Positions 30,605 through 40,204 are shown, numbered from the stretch's first letter. The stretch is 48,766 nucleotides of DNA from Acidicapsa dinghuensis (GCF_025685685.1 NZ_JAGSYH010000002.1:1-48766); one strand, 5' to 3'. Notes: generated from the sequence alone by a model not told the origin. Made by a program: numbers and translations.

Positions 30605-31699
30605 TTAGAAATTCTCGGTTTCGGTCGGCAGCATCATGTCCACCGAGTCCAGAAGCTCATCCTCATCGTCGAAGCGGCCAAAGCCACCGGCGAGCGCAGC
30701 GGAAGGAAGAATGCTGGTCGGTCCGGGTACGGCGTTGCCGTTTTCGTCGATCTTCATGCCGAGCGAAAGTCCCATCTGGGCGAGGATTTCCTTGATCTCG
30801 TTGAGGCTCTTGCGACCGAAGTTCTTGGTCTTGAGCATTTCGGCTTCAGTCTTCTGCACCAGTTCGCCAATGGTCTGGATGTTGGCGTTCTTGAGGCAGT
30901 TATAGCTGCGAACCGAGAGCTCGAGCTCTTCCACAGAGCGATTCAGATTGTCATTGCGGAGCAGCATGTGGCCGGCTTCGCCATGGGTGTCGGTTTCGAT
31001 TTCTTCCTCGAAGTTGATGAAGATGTTCATGTGGTCCTTGAGCAGCTTGGCGGCGAGGCCCACGGCGTCAGCCGGGAGCACAGCTCCGTTGGTCCACACT
31101 TCGAGAGTCAGTTTGTCATAGTCGGTGATCTGGCCGAGACGAGCGGCTTCTACAACGTAGTTCACACGGCGCACAGGCGAGTGCACTGAGTCCACCGGGA
31201 TAAATCCGATCCCTAAGTCGGCGTCGAAGTTCTTGTCGGCGGAGACATAGCCGCGGCCTCGCTTGAGGCGCATTTCCATGTCGAGCCGACCTCCTTCGCT
31301 GACGGTCGCGATGTAGATGTCCTTATCGAGAATCTCGACATCGCCGTCGGCCTCAATCATGCCGGAGGTGACAACGCCGGGCTGATCGGCGCGCAGATAG
31401 AGCGCCTTCGGACCATCGCCATTGAGCTTAAAGGGAATCTGCTTGAGGTTGAGGATGATGTCGGTCGCGTCCTCAACTACGCCAGCAATGGACTGGAACT
31501 CATGCAGCACGTCTTCGATGCGGACGGCGGTAACCGCGGCGCCTTCGATCGAGCTCAACAGGGTACGGCGCAGAGCATTGCCGATCGTGGTGCCAAATCC
31601 GCGCTCAAAGGGCTGTGCGCTGAACTTGCCGTATTTGTCTGTAAGTGTCTCCGCATCGAGTGCAAGACGCTTCGGTTTCTGGAATCCTCTCCACAACAT
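30605..31699 (-). CDS. rpoA: DNA-directed RNA polymerase subunit alpha
   Basis: The assembly scaffold of RNA polymerase, 364 residues. The N-terminal domain dimerises ([20 protein letters not shown] near 34-53). A linker leads to the C-terminal domain that binds UP elements and activators ([20 protein letters not shown], then [12 protein letters not shown]). A tail of about 40 residues after the C-terminal domain makes it longer than the E. coli protein. GGAAA lies before the ATG. It lies between rpsD and rplQ, the usual alpha-operon order, with hairpin repeats on both sides. Confidence 0.98.
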   Translation of the reverse strand: MLWRGFQKPKRLALDAETLTDKYGKFSAQPFERGFGTTIGNALRRTLLSSIEGAAVTAVRIEDVLHEFQSIAGVVEDATDIILNLKQIPFKLNGDGPKALYLRADQPGVVTSGMIEADGDVEILDKDIYIATVSEGGRLDMEMRLKRGRGYVSADKNFDADLGIGFIPVDSVHSPVRRVNYVVEAARLGQITDYDKLTLEVWTNGAVLPADAVGLAAKLLKDHMNIFINFEEEIETDTHGEAGHMLLRNDNLNRSVEELELSVRSYNCLKNANIQTIGELVQKTEAEMLKTKNFGRKSLNEIKEILAQMGLSLGMKIDENGNAVPGPTSILPSAALAGGFGRFDDEDELLDSVDMMLPTETENF

Positions 31700-31813
31700 C
31701 TCTTATTTCCTTTTCCTGCGCGGGATATACGCCGCGAAGCATTTTGCGGCGGGACCGTGCTGGTTATCCTTCGTTTCGGATGACCCGGACAGCGTGTTAG
31801 TCCGGGTGGTACT

Positions 31814-31873
31814 AGTGCGAGTGTGAAAGTGTGAGAAACAGCCGAATGGCTTTTCACACTTCACACTCACACT
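31814..31873 (-). repeat. GTGTGA-type hairpin repeat between rpsD and rpoA
   Basis: Arms at 31814-31838 and 31851-31873 are near-complementary GTGTGA units around a 12-base loop. The element begins 3 bases after the rpsD stop. The remaining 114 bases to rpoA show no gene. Confidence 0.8.
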
Positions 31874-31876
31874 GGC

Positions 31877-32506
31877 TTACTTGCTATACAGTTCGACGAT
31901 CAGCTGTTCGTTGACCGGGAGCTGAACTTCATCGCGCTTAGGCAGTGAGAGCACCTTACCCGAGAGGTTCTCATAATCGGGTTGGAGCCACGCTGGTGCA
32001 TGGTTCTGCTGCGCGTAATCACGGGCACCTTCGACGATTACCAGTTTCTTCGAGCCTTCGCGGATGGCGATGGTGTCGCCAACCGAGACCTGATAGGAAG
32101 GAATATTGACCTTGCGGCCGTTCACTTCCACGTGGCCGTGGCGCACAACCTGGCGAGCCTGACGACGGCTGATGGCAAAACCCAGACGATAGGCAACGTT
32201 ATCGAGGCGGCGCTCAAGCTGTTGGACGAGCAGTTCGCCGGTGACGCCGGTGGCGCGGCTGGCTTTCTCGTAGTACTCGCGGAACTGGGTCTCGAGGGTG
32301 AAGTAGATGCGCTTCGCCTTCTGCTTTTCGCGGAGCTGGAGGCCGTAGCCCACAACCTTGGCCTTACGGCTCTGGCCGTGCTGGCCGGGTGCGAAGTTGC
32401 GCTTTTCGATGGGGCACTTGTCTGAGAGGCACTTGTTGCCTTTCAGAAAGAGCTTGGTGCCTTCGCGGCGACAAAGGCGGCATACGGGGCCGGTATAACG
32501 TGCCAT
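31877..32506 (-). CDS. rpsD: 30S ribosomal protein S4
   Basis: Primary 16S rRNA-binding protein and, in many bacteria, translational regulator of the alpha operon. Its 209 residues have the zinc form of the N-terminus, with cysteines 9, 12, 26 and 31 (CRLC and C-x4-C). The S4 RNA-binding domain is near 95-160 ([20 protein letters not shown]), and the end is [13 protein letters not shown]. It is flanked by hairpin repeats on both sides. Confidence 0.98.
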   Translation of the reverse strand: MARYTGPVCRLCRREGTKLFLKGNKCLSDKCPIEKRNFAPGQHGQSRKAKVVGYGLQLREKQKAKRIYFTLETQFREYYEKASRATGVTGELLVQQLERRLDNVAYRLGFAISRRQARQVVRHGHVEVNGRKVNIPSYQVSVGDTIAIREGSKKLVIVEGARDYAQQNHAPAWLQPDYENLSGKVLSLPKRDEVQLPVNEQLIVELYSK

Positions 32507-32575
32507 TCTTTCTCCTAAGTTCGGATGTCGATCGCTTTACACGCCGTGGCGCTTCGTCGCGATCCCTTGAAATTC

Positions 32576-32647
32576 AAGTGTGGAGTGCGAGTGTGAAGTG
32601 TGAAGTGTGAGAAGCGATCTTCACACTCCACACTTCACACTCACACC
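32576..32647 (-). repeat. GTGTGA-type hairpin repeat between rpsK and rpsD
   Basis: A left arm of six GTG-rich units (32576-32614) faces a right arm of complementary units (32619-32647) around a 4-base loop, with a 2-base bulge and a few mismatches. It begins 7 bases after the rpsK stop and ends 69 bases before rpsD. Confidence 0.8.
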
Positions 32648-32654
32648 AGGTGTC

Positions 32655-33074
32655 TTACACGCGGCGGCGCTTGGGCGGACGGCAGCCGTTGTGCGGTACC
32701 GGCGTGACGTCACGGATCGAGCGAACATCAATGCCGGCGGCAGCCAGAGCGCGGATGGCCGATTCACGACCCGAGCCCGGGCCGGCGACGCGAACGTCGA
32801 CAGCGCGCAGACCGTGATCGCGAGCGGCATTAGCGGCGTTCTGAGCAGCCTGCTGCGCCGCGAAGGGCGTGCCCTTACGCGAACCGCGGAAGCCGAGAGA
32901 GCCTGCGCTCTTCCAGCTCAGCGTGTTACCCATCGGATCCGTAATGGTCACGATGGTGTTGTTAAACGTGGCCTGAATGAAAACCAAACCTAGCGGCACA
33001 TTCTTACGCTCACGCTTCTTGAACTTCTTGTTCTTGCCTGCCTTGCCTTGAGCGGCGCTTTGTTGCTTAGCCAT
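32655..33074 (-). CDS. rpsK: 30S ribosomal protein S11
   Basis: Small-subunit platform protein, 139 residues. A Lys/Gln-rich N-terminal arm precedes the core ([20 protein letters not shown]) and the C-terminal block ends [18 protein letters not shown], the classic S11 tail. The ATG overlaps the rpsM stop as TAATG, so the two are translationally coupled. Confidence 0.98.
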   Translation of the reverse strand: MAKQQSAAQGKAGKNKKFKKRERKNVPLGLVFIQATFNNTIVTITDPMGNTLSWKSAGSLGFRGSRKGTPFAAQQAAQNAANAARDHGLRAVDVRVAGPGSGRESAIRALAAAGIDVRSIRDVTPVPHNGCRPPKRRRV

Positions 33075-33457
33075 TAGGTCTTGGTCGCTTTCTTCTTACC
33101 AGCAACGGTTGCCCGGCGGGGACCCTTGCGAGTGCGAGCGTTGGTGCGGGTGCGCTGGCCGTTCACAGGCAGCGAGCGCTTGTGGCGCGTTCCGCGATAG
33201 CTTTGGATATCCATCAGACGCTTGATGTGCATGCTGACATCTTTGCGAAGATCGCCTTCGACGCCGCCTTCATCTTCAATGACCTGACGGATGCGGTTGA
33301 CCTCGTCCTCGTCCAGATTCTGGATGTGCTTGAAGGCATCCACATTCGCCTTCTCCAGAATCTTCAGAGCACGCGGATTACCGATTCCGTAGATGTACGT
33401 GAGCCCGATCCGCGCCTGTTTGTTGCGGGGCAGATCGACGCCAGCAATACGTGCCAT
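33074..33457 (-). CDS. rpsM: 30S ribosomal protein S13
   Basis: Head protein of the small subunit, 127 residues. It starts with [20 protein letters not shown], has a helix-two-turn-helix core, and ends in a basic tail with [14 protein letters not shown]. It overlaps rpsK by one base. The 200-base spacer to rpmJ (33458-33657) is unusually long for this cluster and holds no gene; it may contain a regulatory leader or promoter. Confidence 0.98.
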   Translation of the reverse strand: MARIAGVDLPRNKQARIGLTYIYGIGNPRALKILEKANVDAFKHIQNLDEDEVNRIRQVIEDEGGVEGDLRKDVSMHIKRLMDIQSYRGTRHKRSLPVNGQRTRTNARTRKGPRRATVAGKKKATKT

Positions 33458-33657
33458 GAGCTTCCTTCTCTGGTGCTACAGGTTGTGTGCCTCCGGCCTC
33501 TATCCGGTCCGCACGGTTAAGCGATGATTTTCCGGGGTTCAACGCAAGCCTTTTCGAACTTACTCAAAAGTTCCGGCTAACTAGCCCCTGAGATTCTGAT
33601 GGACTTGGTTTCCCGTTGCCCAATCCCAGGAAAACATCGCAAGAATCAGAGCTGAAC

Positions 33658-33771
33658 TTATCCCTGACGCTGCTTATGCTTTTGGTTTTCGCAGATCACA
33701 CGCACCACCCCGCGGCGGTGAATGACCTTGCACTTGTCACAAATCTTCTTTACTGATGCACGAACCTTCAT
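33658..33771 (-). CDS. rpmJ: 50S ribosomal protein L36
   Basis: A 37-residue zinc-binding large-subunit protein ([20 protein letters not shown] and on). The zinc ligands C11, C14, C27 and H32 are all present, so this is the zinc (C+) form. It lies between infA and rpsM as in most bacteria. Confidence 0.97.
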   Translation of the reverse strand: MKVRASVKKICDKCKVIHRRGVVRVICENQKHKQRQG

Positions 33772-33824
33772 TGCTTCCGTTTCCCATCTCCGCGCCAGGC
33801 AAACCAGTGCGGGAAGTGTCAGAT

Positions 33825-34043
33825 TTACTTGTAGCGGTACACGATCCGTCCGCGATTCAGGTCGTAGGGGCTAAGCTCAACCGCTACGCGATCACCGGGA
33901 AGGATGCGGATAAAGTTCTTTCGCATGCGCCCGGAGACGTGAGCCAGCACCTGATGCTCATTCTCCAGCTTGACCTTAAACATGGCATTGGGCAGGGTTT
34001 CAAGAACCACTGCCATCACCTCAATCGCGTCTTCCTTCGACAA
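33825..34043 (-). CDS. infA: translation initiation factor IF-1
   Basis: A 72-residue OB-fold protein that blocks the ribosomal A site during initiation. [20 protein letters not shown] opens it, then the core [20 protein letters not shown] and the end [15 protein letters not shown]. It follows map at 45 bases. Confidence 0.98.
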   Translation of the reverse strand: MSKEDAIEVMAVVLETLPNAMFKVKLENEHQVLAHVSGRMRKNFIRILPGDRVAVELSPYDLNRGRIVYRYK

Positions 34044-34088
34044 GCCCTGTTCCGCTTCCGCCAGCTTCGATTACACCGGCCTGTTGTA

Positions 34089-34841
34089 CTACTCGGTTAA
34101 AACCATCGCCCCGGTGGCAGTAACTGCAACCGTATGCTCAAAATGAGCGCTCATACTGCCATCTTCGGTCACTGCCGTCCAGCCGTCTTTCAGGACTTCG
34201 ACGCCCGGCTTGCCGGCGTTGACCATCGGCTCGATGGCGATCACCATGCCTTCTTTCAATTTCATGCCACGGCCGCGCTCGCCGAAGTTGGGCACCTGCG
34301 GGTCTTCGTGCATCCGTGTCCCGATGCCGTGCCCGACAAAATCACGAACCACGGAAAAACCTTCTGCTTCGACCAGTTCCTGCACTGCCGCGCCAATGTC
34401 TCCCAGCGTCGCGCCGGGCTTGACCGTCTCGATCGCCGCCTTGAGTGAGGCCTGTGTCGCGTCCAGTAACCGGCGAGTCTTATCGTCGATTTTCTCGCCC
34501 ACCGGAACAGTGATGGCCGCATCGCCATAGAATCCGTCGACAATCGCTCCGCAATCAATGGAGACGATATCGCCTTCTTTCAGCACGCGGCTCTTCGACG
34601 GGATGCCGTGGACCACTTCGCTGTTGACCGAGGTGCAAAGAACTGCGGGATAGCCGTGATAGCCCTTGAATGCCGCCTTGGCATTGAGCTTCTTTAGCAG
34701 TGCTTCGGCTGCATTCTCAAGGTCTTGAGTCGTGGCGCCAGGCTTAACCAGGTCGCGCACGTGATCGAGCACCTGACGGACAACCTTGCCCGCACGCCGC
34801 ATGTGCTCAACTTCCCGCGCCGACTTGAGAATGACTGCCAT
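34089..34841 (-). CDS. map: type I methionine aminopeptidase
   Basis: Removes N-terminal methionine from new proteins. The 250 residues show the pita-bread fold. Metal ligands include D96 (SIDCG) and D107 (YGDAAI), the His of the GHGIG motif, the Glu in IEPMVN, and the Glu of FEHTV. The substrate-binding His78 is in VVHGIP. It lies between adk and infA, a common position in non-proteobacterial alpha operons. Confidence 0.98.
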   Translation of the reverse strand: MAVILKSAREVEHMRRAGKVVRQVLDHVRDLVKPGATTQDLENAAEALLKKLNAKAAFKGYHGYPAVLCTSVNSEVVHGIPSKSRVLKEGDIVSIDCGAIVDGFYGDAAITVPVGEKIDDKTRRLLDATQASLKAAIETVKPGATLGDIGAAVQELVEAEGFSVVRDFVGHGIGTRMHEDPQVPNFGERGRGMKLKEGMVIAIEPMVNAGKPGVEVLKDGWTAVTEDGSMSAHFEHTVAVTATGAMVLTE

Positions 34842-34903
34842 TAAAAATCCTTCTACTCACACACCAACCCGCCGAGACAAACTGCTGCTTAGTGAGAATT
34901 CAA

Positions 34904-35626
34904 CTAAGCCCGCAACCGCTCGACAGAAGACACAATACTGGCGGCCACTTCGGCCACCGGCTGATCCCCATTGACCTCAAAGAATCTGCCCTGCCCGCGA
35001 TAGTGCTCAATCACAGGAGCCGTCAGTTTCTCGTAGGTTTCCATCCGCCCCGCAAAACACTCTTCTGTATCGTCGCTTCGTTGCTGCAGCGACGCACCTT
35101 CTAAATCACAGATACCCGGAACTTTGGGTGGATTGAGATAGATGTTGTAGATCGTTCCGCAGACAGGGCAGTTCCTGCGGCCCGCAATGCGCCGCAATAA
35201 CTGAGTATAGTCGACTTGAATCCGAACCGCAACCACCGGAAGGCCGGCTGCGCCGGTCTGCTTTGCGAGATGGGCATCAAGCCAATCTGCCTGGGCAAGA
35301 GTGCGAGGAAATCCGTCGAGGATGAAGCCGCGAGCGCAATCGGGCAGCGTCAGCCGCACGGCAACCATCTGATTCACCAACTCATCGGTGACGAGCTGGC
35401 CTTTTTCCATGATCTCTTTCACCTGATGGCCCAGGTCGGTACCGCTTGCGGCGGTGGAACGGAGCAAATCGCCGGTGGAGATCTGCGGGATGCCCCAGAG
35501 TTTCATTAACTCTTTTGCTTGCGTTCCTTTACCTGCGCCAGGAGAACCCAGCAGGAGGATCGGACCGGGTACGACTTCGTGATGTGAGCTCATGTCGGCT
35601 GCCGGAGAAGAAACTGCCGAGGCCAT
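34904..35626 (-). CDS. adk: adenylate kinase, zinc-type LID
   Basis: Interconverts ATP + AMP and 2 ADP. The P-loop GSPGAGKGT is at 27-35, the AMP-site TGDLLR near 51, and GFPRT near 105. The long LID carries C153, C156 and C173 as in zinc-type enzymes, but the fourth position is E176 where Asp or Cys is usual (CDLE). The start at 35626 overlaps the secY stop as TAATG, with GGAAGG upstream. A GTG at 35632 and an ATG at 35593 are less likely. The ~20-residue N-terminal extension is unusual for Adk. Confidence 0.96.
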   Translation of the reverse strand: MASAVSSPAADMSSHHEVVPGPILLLGSPGAGKGTQAKELMKLWGIPQISTGDLLRSTAASGTDLGHQVKEIMEKGQLVTDELVNQMVAVRLTLPDCARGFILDGFPRTLAQADWLDAHLAKQTGAAGLPVVAVRIQVDYTQLLRRIAGRRNCPVCGTIYNIYLNPPKVPGICDLEGASLQQRSDDTEECFAGRMETYEKLTAPVIEHYRGQGRFFEVNGDQPVAEVAASIVSSVERLRA

Positions 35627-37026
35627 TACCACGCCTTCCTTCCGCGTACGCGGCCGGAGCGCGGCGAGAAGCCGTCATAGTGACGCATGATGAGCTGCGA
35701 CTCGACCTGATTTGCCGTATCCATGGCCACACCGACCACAATCAGCAGCGAGGTGCCGCCGAAGTAGAAGTTCAAACCCATGCCGTTGGTAATCCAGGTG
35801 GGCAGATGCTCGAACCAGCTACCGATCAGCCAAAGATGGTTCAGATGGAAACCAGAGATCAGGAAGGTCGGCACCAGCGAAATCAAGATCAGGTAGACGC
35901 CACCCACGAGCGTGATGCGGGTGAGGATGTCATTGATGTAGTCCGATGTGCGCTTGCCAGGGCGGATGCCGGGAATGAACGAGCCGGACTTGCGCATGTT
36001 GTCGGCAATGTCATCTGGGCGAAAGACAATCGAGATATAGAAGTAGGCGAAGAAGATGATCGACACTGCGAAGAGGACCAGATACCAGGGCTCGCCGGGC
36101 TGGAGATTCTGGAGGATGTTCGACAGAAGCTTATTGGATTGTACGAAGCCGACCTGACCGAAGAGCAGCGGAGCCGAGAGGATGGACGCCGCAAAGATGA
36201 CCGGCATGACGCCACCGGAGTTGACCTTGAGCGGAAGGTGCGAGCTGACGCCACCCATCTGACGGCGGCCCACGATGCGCCGCGCCGATTGGATGGGGAT
36301 GCGCCGCTCTGCGCGCTCTACATAAACGATGAAGGCGACCAGCGCGACCATGGCGGCCAGAAGGAGCAGTACCGCGATGCCGGTAAAGGCGCCCCAGGCA
36401 TTGGTCTTGACCTTATCGGCGATGCCGGCGATGCCGCGGGGAATACCAACGATGATGCCGGTAAAGATGAGCAGGCTCATTCCGTTGCCGATACCGCGAT
36501 CGGTGATCTGCTCACCCAGCCACATGATGAAAGCAGAGCCCGTCGTCAGGGTAATGACGGTGAGGATGATGAACCATGGGCCAGAGATCGATGGAATAAC
36601 CATGCCCTGGCTGTTGAGGCCCCAGGCAATGGCAATTGACTGAAAGGCCGAGAGGACGACCGTTACATAGCGGGTCCACTGGGTGATCTTGCGGCGGCCA
36701 AGTTCTCCTTCTTTCTGGAGACGGGCCAGCGGCTCGTAGACCACGGTAAGGAGCTGGAAAATAATGGACGCCGTGATGTACGGCATAATACCGAGGGCGA
36801 AGATGGTGAACTTGCGCAGGTTGCCGCCGGTAAACATATCGAGCAGGCCGAGCGCGGAACCACCCTGGGTTTTAAAGAACTGGTTCAGCAGCGCGGAGTT
36901 AATGCCGGGCGTGGGGAGCTGCGCACCGAGGCGATAGATCGCCAACAAAGCTGCTGTGAAGAAAACCCGATTCCGCAGATCTTTGATGCGGAAGATATTC
37001 AGGAACTTATCGAAGATGGATGGCAT
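35626..37026 (-). CDS. secY: preprotein translocase subunit SecY
   Basis: The channel of the Sec translocon, 466 residues, ten transmembrane helices. Family blocks include the plug region after helix 1 (GINSALLNQFFKTQGGSALG), VYVERAERRIPIQSARR in the C4 loop, and LPLKVNSGGVMPVIFAASIL. It is last in the spc operon and overlaps adk by one base. Confidence 0.98.
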   Translation of the reverse strand: MPSIFDKFLNIFRIKDLRNRVFFTAALLAIYRLGAQLPTPGINSALLNQFFKTQGGSALGLLDMFTGGNLRKFTIFALGIMPYITASIIFQLLTVVYEPLARLQKEGELGRRKITQWTRYVTVVLSAFQSIAIAWGLNSQGMVIPSISGPWFIILTVITLTTGSAFIMWLGEQITDRGIGNGMSLLIFTGIIVGIPRGIAGIADKVKTNAWGAFTGIAVLLLLAAMVALVAFIVYVERAERRIPIQSARRIVGRRQMGGVSSHLPLKVNSGGVMPVIFAASILSAPLLFGQVGFVQSNKLLSNILQNLQPGEPWYLVLFAVSIIFFAYFYISIVFRPDDIADNMRKSGSFIPGIRPGKRTSDYINDILTRITLVGGVYLILISLVPTFLISGFHLNHLWLIGSWFEHLPTWITNGMGLNFYFGGTSLLIVVGVAMDTANQVESQLIMRHYDGFSPRSGRVRGRKAW

Positions 37027-37093
37027 AGCTGGTAATTCTGCTCCCCGCGGCGCTGATACCGGTGCTCGATTGCTCTTAAAGAAAACGATGCGT

Positions 37094-37167
37094 TCCCTGT
37101 CGAGCTGGCAGGGACCGCAAGTATCATCCTACGCTCGATTGGGGTGAGCTGTCTTCGTCCACCCCAA
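37094..37167 (-). other. two small hairpins between rplO and secY
   Basis: TCCCTG (37094-37099) pairs with CAGGGA (37109-37114), and TTGGGGTG (37139-37146) pairs with CACCCCAA (37160-37167). The second lies about 16 bases after the rplO stop. Neither has a T-run, so transcription probably continues into secY. Confidence 0.4.
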
Positions 37168-37183
37168 CTGAAACGCACATGCC

Positions 37184-37663
37184 TTACTTTGCGGCAGCTG
37201 CCGGCTCACCGAGCGTGAGCGCCTTACCACCCGCCTTCTCGATCTTTTCCTGCGCGGACTTCGAGAATTTGTGGGCGGTGATGGTGATAGCGGTGGCAAG
37301 TTCGCCGTTGCCGAGGATCTTGACCAGCTCTTTCTTGCTGCTGACCAGACCGAGCTTTGGGTAGTCCTCGATGGCGATGGTGGTAACGTTCTTTTCTGCG
37401 GCGACCGAAGCAATACGGGTCAGGTTGATGACCGTGTACTCAGTGCGGAAGATGTTGTTGAAGCCGCGCTTGGGAAGGCGGCGATGCAGCGGCATCTGGC
37501 CGCCTTCAAATCCGCGCATGAGGCTCGAACCGGAACGGGAGCCCTGGCCCTTGTGGCCGCGGGTTGAGGTCTTGCCCATGCCAGAGCCCATACCGCGGCC
37601 AACACGCTTGCGCCCCGTGTTTGCCTTCTTGGGGGCGCGTAGATTAGATAGATTCTTTGCCAT
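37184..37663 (-). CDS. rplO: 50S ribosomal protein L15
   Basis: Large-subunit protein, 159 residues. The Gly-rich N-terminal arm ([20 protein letters not shown]) and the L15 signature region near the C-terminus are present. The ATG at 37663 ([12 protein letters not shown]) is chosen because GAGG lies five bases upstream. An ATG five codons earlier is weaker. A long hairpin repeat separates it from rpmD. Confidence 0.97.
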   Translation of the reverse strand: MAKNLSNLRAPKKANTGRKRVGRGMGSGMGKTSTRGHKGQGSRSGSSLMRGFEGGQMPLHRRLPKRGFNNIFRTEYTVINLTRIASVAAEKNVTTIAIEDYPKLGLVSSKKELVKILGNGELATAITITAHKFSKSAQEKIEKAGGKALTLGEPAAAAK

Positions 37664-37719
37664 GATTTCCTCGCTCATGCGCCGGAGAGGAGATTCCCTC
37701 TACGACTCGCGTTCGTGGC

Positions 37720-37795
37720 AAGTGTGAGTGTGAGTGTGAAGTGTGAAAGGCGGAATCGCTGTCTTTCACACTTCACACTCACACTCTTACACTCG
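37720..37795 (-). repeat. GTGTGA-type hairpin repeat between rpmD and rplO, 24-bp perfect stem
   Basis: The inner stem is perfect over 24 bp (37726-37749 with 37763-37786) around a 13-base loop, with further GTGTGA/TCACAC units outside. It begins 3 bases after the rpmD stop. This is the best-preserved member of the family and would fold strongly in mRNA. Confidence 0.9.
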
Positions 37796-37798
37796 CTG

Positions 37799-37984
37799 TT
37801 AGTCGAGAATGCGGACCAGGTGCGGAACAGCTTTGACCATACCGCGGACCGATTCGTTGTCCACGCGCTCGACGATCTGGTTGAGCCGCGTGAAGCCCAG
37901 GCCCTTGATGACCAACTTGTGCTTGACCGGGGTGCAGATGGCCGAGCGGTAATACTGGATGCGGATCTTCTTTGCTTCGGTCAT
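37799..37984 (-). CDS. rpmD: 50S ribosomal protein L30
   Basis: A 61-residue large-subunit protein with the L30 pattern (IQYYRSAICTPVKHKLVIKG, then VRGMVKAVPHLVRI). It lies two bases after the rpsE stop, so it is probably translated together with S5. Confidence 0.97.
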   Translation of the reverse strand: MTEAKKIRIQYYRSAICTPVKHKLVIKGLGFTRLNQIVERVDNESVRGMVKAVPHLVRILD

Positions 37985-37986
37985 GA

Positions 37987-38493
37987 TTAGAGCTCCTCGA
38001 CCGCCTTGCCGCGCATGGTGGCAACTTCGTTCTTATCGCGAAGCTGCGTAAGCGCGTCAAAGGTAGCCTTGATGACATTGTGCGGATTGGCGGTACCGAG
38101 GCTCTTGGTCAGTACGTTCTGCACACCGGCCGAAGTCATGACCGCGCGAACCGCGCCGCCGGCGATGACACCGGTACCTTCGGGAGCCGGCTTGAGCAGA
38201 ACCTGGCCGGAACCGTAGCGGCCGAGGACCTGATGTGGAATCGTGGTCTCGGTCAGATTGACCTTCACGAGGTTCTTCTTGGCCGACTCGATTCCCTTGC
38301 GGATCGCCTGGGGAACTTCCTTGGCCTTGCCCGAACCGTAGCCCACCACCCCGGCAGTGGCGTCGCCCACCACGACCAGCGCGGCAAACGACATGTTCTT
38401 ACCGCCCTTGACCACCTTGGTCACGCGGTTGATCGCCACTACCTGATCATTGAGCTTGTACTGGTTGGCGTCGAGTTTCTTGATAAATGCCAT
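37987..38493 (-). CDS. rpsE: 30S ribosomal protein S5
   Basis: Decoding-fidelity protein, 168 residues. The double-stranded RNA-binding-like N-domain ([20 protein letters not shown]) and the [19 protein letters not shown] block are intact. The C-domain contains [18 protein letters not shown]. Only two bases separate it from rpmD. Confidence 0.98.
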   Translation of the reverse strand: MAFIKKLDANQYKLNDQVVAINRVTKVVKGGKNMSFAALVVVGDATAGVVGYGSGKAKEVPQAIRKGIESAKKNLVKVNLTETTIPHQVLGRYGSGQVLLKPAPEGTGVIAGGAVRAVMTSAGVQNVLTKSLGTANPHNVIKATFDALTQLRDKNEVATMRGKAVEEL

Positions 38494-38558
38494 TGCTCGT
38501 CCGTTTCCTTCTGAGGCTTTCGCCTCTTCAACCCTTCTGCGCAGTCAAGCTGCGCAGC

Positions 38559-38915
38559 TTAGAACTCCAGCCCTGCTTCGCGAGCCGCATCGGCCAGAGC
38601 CTTGATGCGTCCGTGATAGAGGTAACCGCCACGATCAAAGACCACCTTCTTTACGCCCTTAGCCAGCGCCAACTCGGCTACCTGCTTGCCAACTTCCTTG
38701 GCTGCCGCCACGTTGCCGCCGGTCTTGATCTTGGCGGCCATGGTGGAGGCCGAAGCCAGCGTGACACCGTTGGAGTCGTCGATCACCTGCGCGTAGATGT
38801 GGTTGAGCGAGCGGTACACATTGAGGCGCGGACGCTCGGTGGTGCCCGCCAGCTTCTCGCGTATGCGAGTATGAACCCGCTGGCGAATCAGATTTCGTTC
38901 TGTCTTTGCAATCAT
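38559..38915 (-). CDS. rplR: 50S ribosomal protein L18
   Basis: 5S rRNA-binding protein, 118 residues. The basic N-terminus ([14 protein letters not shown]), [20 protein letters not shown] and the end [20 protein letters not shown] are diagnostic. A GTGTGA-type hairpin lies between it and rplF. Confidence 0.98.
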   Translation of the reverse strand: MIAKTERNLIRQRVHTRIREKLAGTTERPRLNVYRSLNHIYAQVIDDSNGVTLASASTMAAKIKTGGNVAAAKEVGKQVAELALAKGVKKVVFDRGGYLYHGRIKALADAAREAGLEF

Positions 38916-38973
38916 GATCGTCTCTTCCTATCAGCGGAGCGAACCTATCACCCCGTTCGGTTGTGATAATGCC

Positions 38974-39030
38974 AGTGTGGGTGTGGAGTGTGAAAGGTTT
39001 CTCACACTCGCACCTTCGCACTCACACTCT
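38974..39030 (-). repeat. GTGTGA-type hairpin repeat between rplF and rplR
   Basis: Arms at 38974-38996 and 38998-39030 are made of GTGTGG/GTGTGA units and their complement with several mismatches. The outer end touches the rplF stop codon, which overlaps the last T of the repeat. This copy is more degraded than the others. Confidence 0.7.
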
Positions 39031-39569
39031 TACTTTGATCCCGACTTGCCAGCCTTCTTCTTCAGCTTCTCGCCGGTGTAGCGAACGCCCTTGTTCTTGT
39101 ACGGATCGGGCTTGCGCAGCGAACGCATGTCGGCGGCTACCTGGCCAACCTTCTGACGGTCGATGCCACTGACGGTCAGATGAGTCTGCTTGGGATCGAT
39201 AGCAACGTCGACTCCGGTGGGCAGCGGGAACTCGATCGGATGCGAGTAACCGAGGGTGAACACCACGGTGGTCTTACCCTTCATTTCAGCGCGGTAACCG
39301 ATACCGACGATGTCGAGCTCTTTCGTCCAGCCCTGCGTAACGCCGTGGACCGCGTTGAATACGAGAGCGCGGGTCAGACCGTGGAAGGCAGCGGACTTGT
39401 CGTCATCGCGTGTAACGTTAAGAACACCATCGCCCTTCTCGAGCTTGATACCGGGAGCGATCAACGCCGAGACTTTGCCTTTAGGCCCTTCGACCAGAAC
39501 CGTGTTGCCGTCCACCGTGTACTTCACATTTGCGGGAAGCGGAATCGGCTTCTTACCAATACGAGACAT
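39030..39569 (-). CDS. rplF: 50S ribosomal protein L6
   Basis: Large-subunit protein near the factor-binding site, 179 residues. Two L6 domains are seen ([20 protein letters not shown] at the start, and the C-terminal signature [21 protein letters not shown]). Order rpsH-rplF-rplR is canonical. Different repeat families flank its two ends. Confidence 0.98.
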   Translation of the reverse strand: MSRIGKKPIPLPANVKYTVDGNTVLVEGPKGKVSALIAPGIKLEKGDGVLNVTRDDDKSAAFHGLTRALVFNAVHGVTQGWTKELDIVGIGYRAEMKGKTTVVFTLGYSHPIEFPLPTGVDVAIDPKQTHLTVSGIDRQKVGQVAADMRSLRKPDPYKNKGVRYTGEKLKKKAGKSGSK

Positions 39570-39638
39570 TGCTTCTTATCCTTTGCGGCTTGCGAGTCCT
39601 TCCGGGCGTGGCCCGCGAATTCCACTGCAGCCGAGAAC

Positions 39639-39733
39639 AGCTCCTAGCTATTAGCCTCTAGCTCGTTCTCTTTAGCTGCTGCACTTCTGTCCCTCAGGAC
39701 AAAGCTGGGAGCTAGCGGCTAAGAGCTAGAAGC
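39639..39733 (-). repeat. AGCTAGA-type hairpin repeat between rpsH and rplF
   Basis: The left arm (39639-39667) consists of AGCTCCT, AGCTATT, AGCCTCT and AGCTCGT units of 7 bases. The right arm (39703-39733) is the approximate complement (AGCTGGG, AGCTAGC, GGCTAAG, AGCTAGA). The 35-base centre holds a small GTCC/GGAC hairpin. It begins 8 bases after the rpsH stop. Confidence 0.8.
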
Positions 39734-39741
39734 GGTGGTAA

Positions 39742-40140
39742 CTACCAGACTTCGCAGAGAATCTCGCCGCCGACGCCCTCACGGCGCGCTTGACGGCCGG
39801 TCATGACGCCCTTCGGGGTGGTCATGATGGAGATGCCCAATCCGCCCTGGACGCGCTTGATCTCATCACGGCCGATATATACACGGCAGCCGGGACGCGA
39901 AATGCGAGCCAGATCGCGGATGGCAGCTTCGGAACCGGAGCCGTACTTCAGGTACACGCGCAGGACGGCCTTACCTTCCTCTTCCTGAGTCTTGTAGTTC
40001 GAGATGTAACCCTCTTCCTTGAGGATGCGGGCGATCTCGGTCTTCAGCTTCGACGCTGGAACATCCAGCTTTTGGTGGCGGGCCCGGATCGCATTCCGGA
40101 TGCGCGCTAGAAAATCTGCTACTGGGTCGGTCAGACTCAT
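39742..40140 (-). CDS. rpsH: 30S ribosomal protein S8
   Basis: Central-domain 16S rRNA-binding protein and, in E. coli, repressor of the spc operon. 132 residues from MSLTDPVADFLARIRNAIRA to the C-terminal motif GISIMTTPKGVMTGRQAR and GGEILCEVW. An AGCTAGA-type hairpin lies on each side. Confidence 0.98.
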   Translation of the reverse strand: MSLTDPVADFLARIRNAIRARHQKLDVPASKLKTEIARILKEEGYISNYKTQEEEGKAVLRVYLKYGSGSEAAIRDLARISRPGCRVYIGRDEIKRVQGGLGISIMTTPKGVMTGRQARREGVGGEILCEVW

Positions 40141-40204
40141 TCCTTCTCCTTCATCTCCCGTTCGCTCCGCTTATCCAGCAGAGAACCTGCGGAGATGGTT
40201 AAAA

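Noticed and set aside
30529..39030. TGTGA and TCACA motifs in the GTGTGA hairpins as CRP-like binding sites
   Set aside because: The half-sites are simply the repeat unit. The spacing between TGTGA and TCACA does not match the 6-bp CRP spacer, and the sites lie after stop codons inside operons rather than at promoters.
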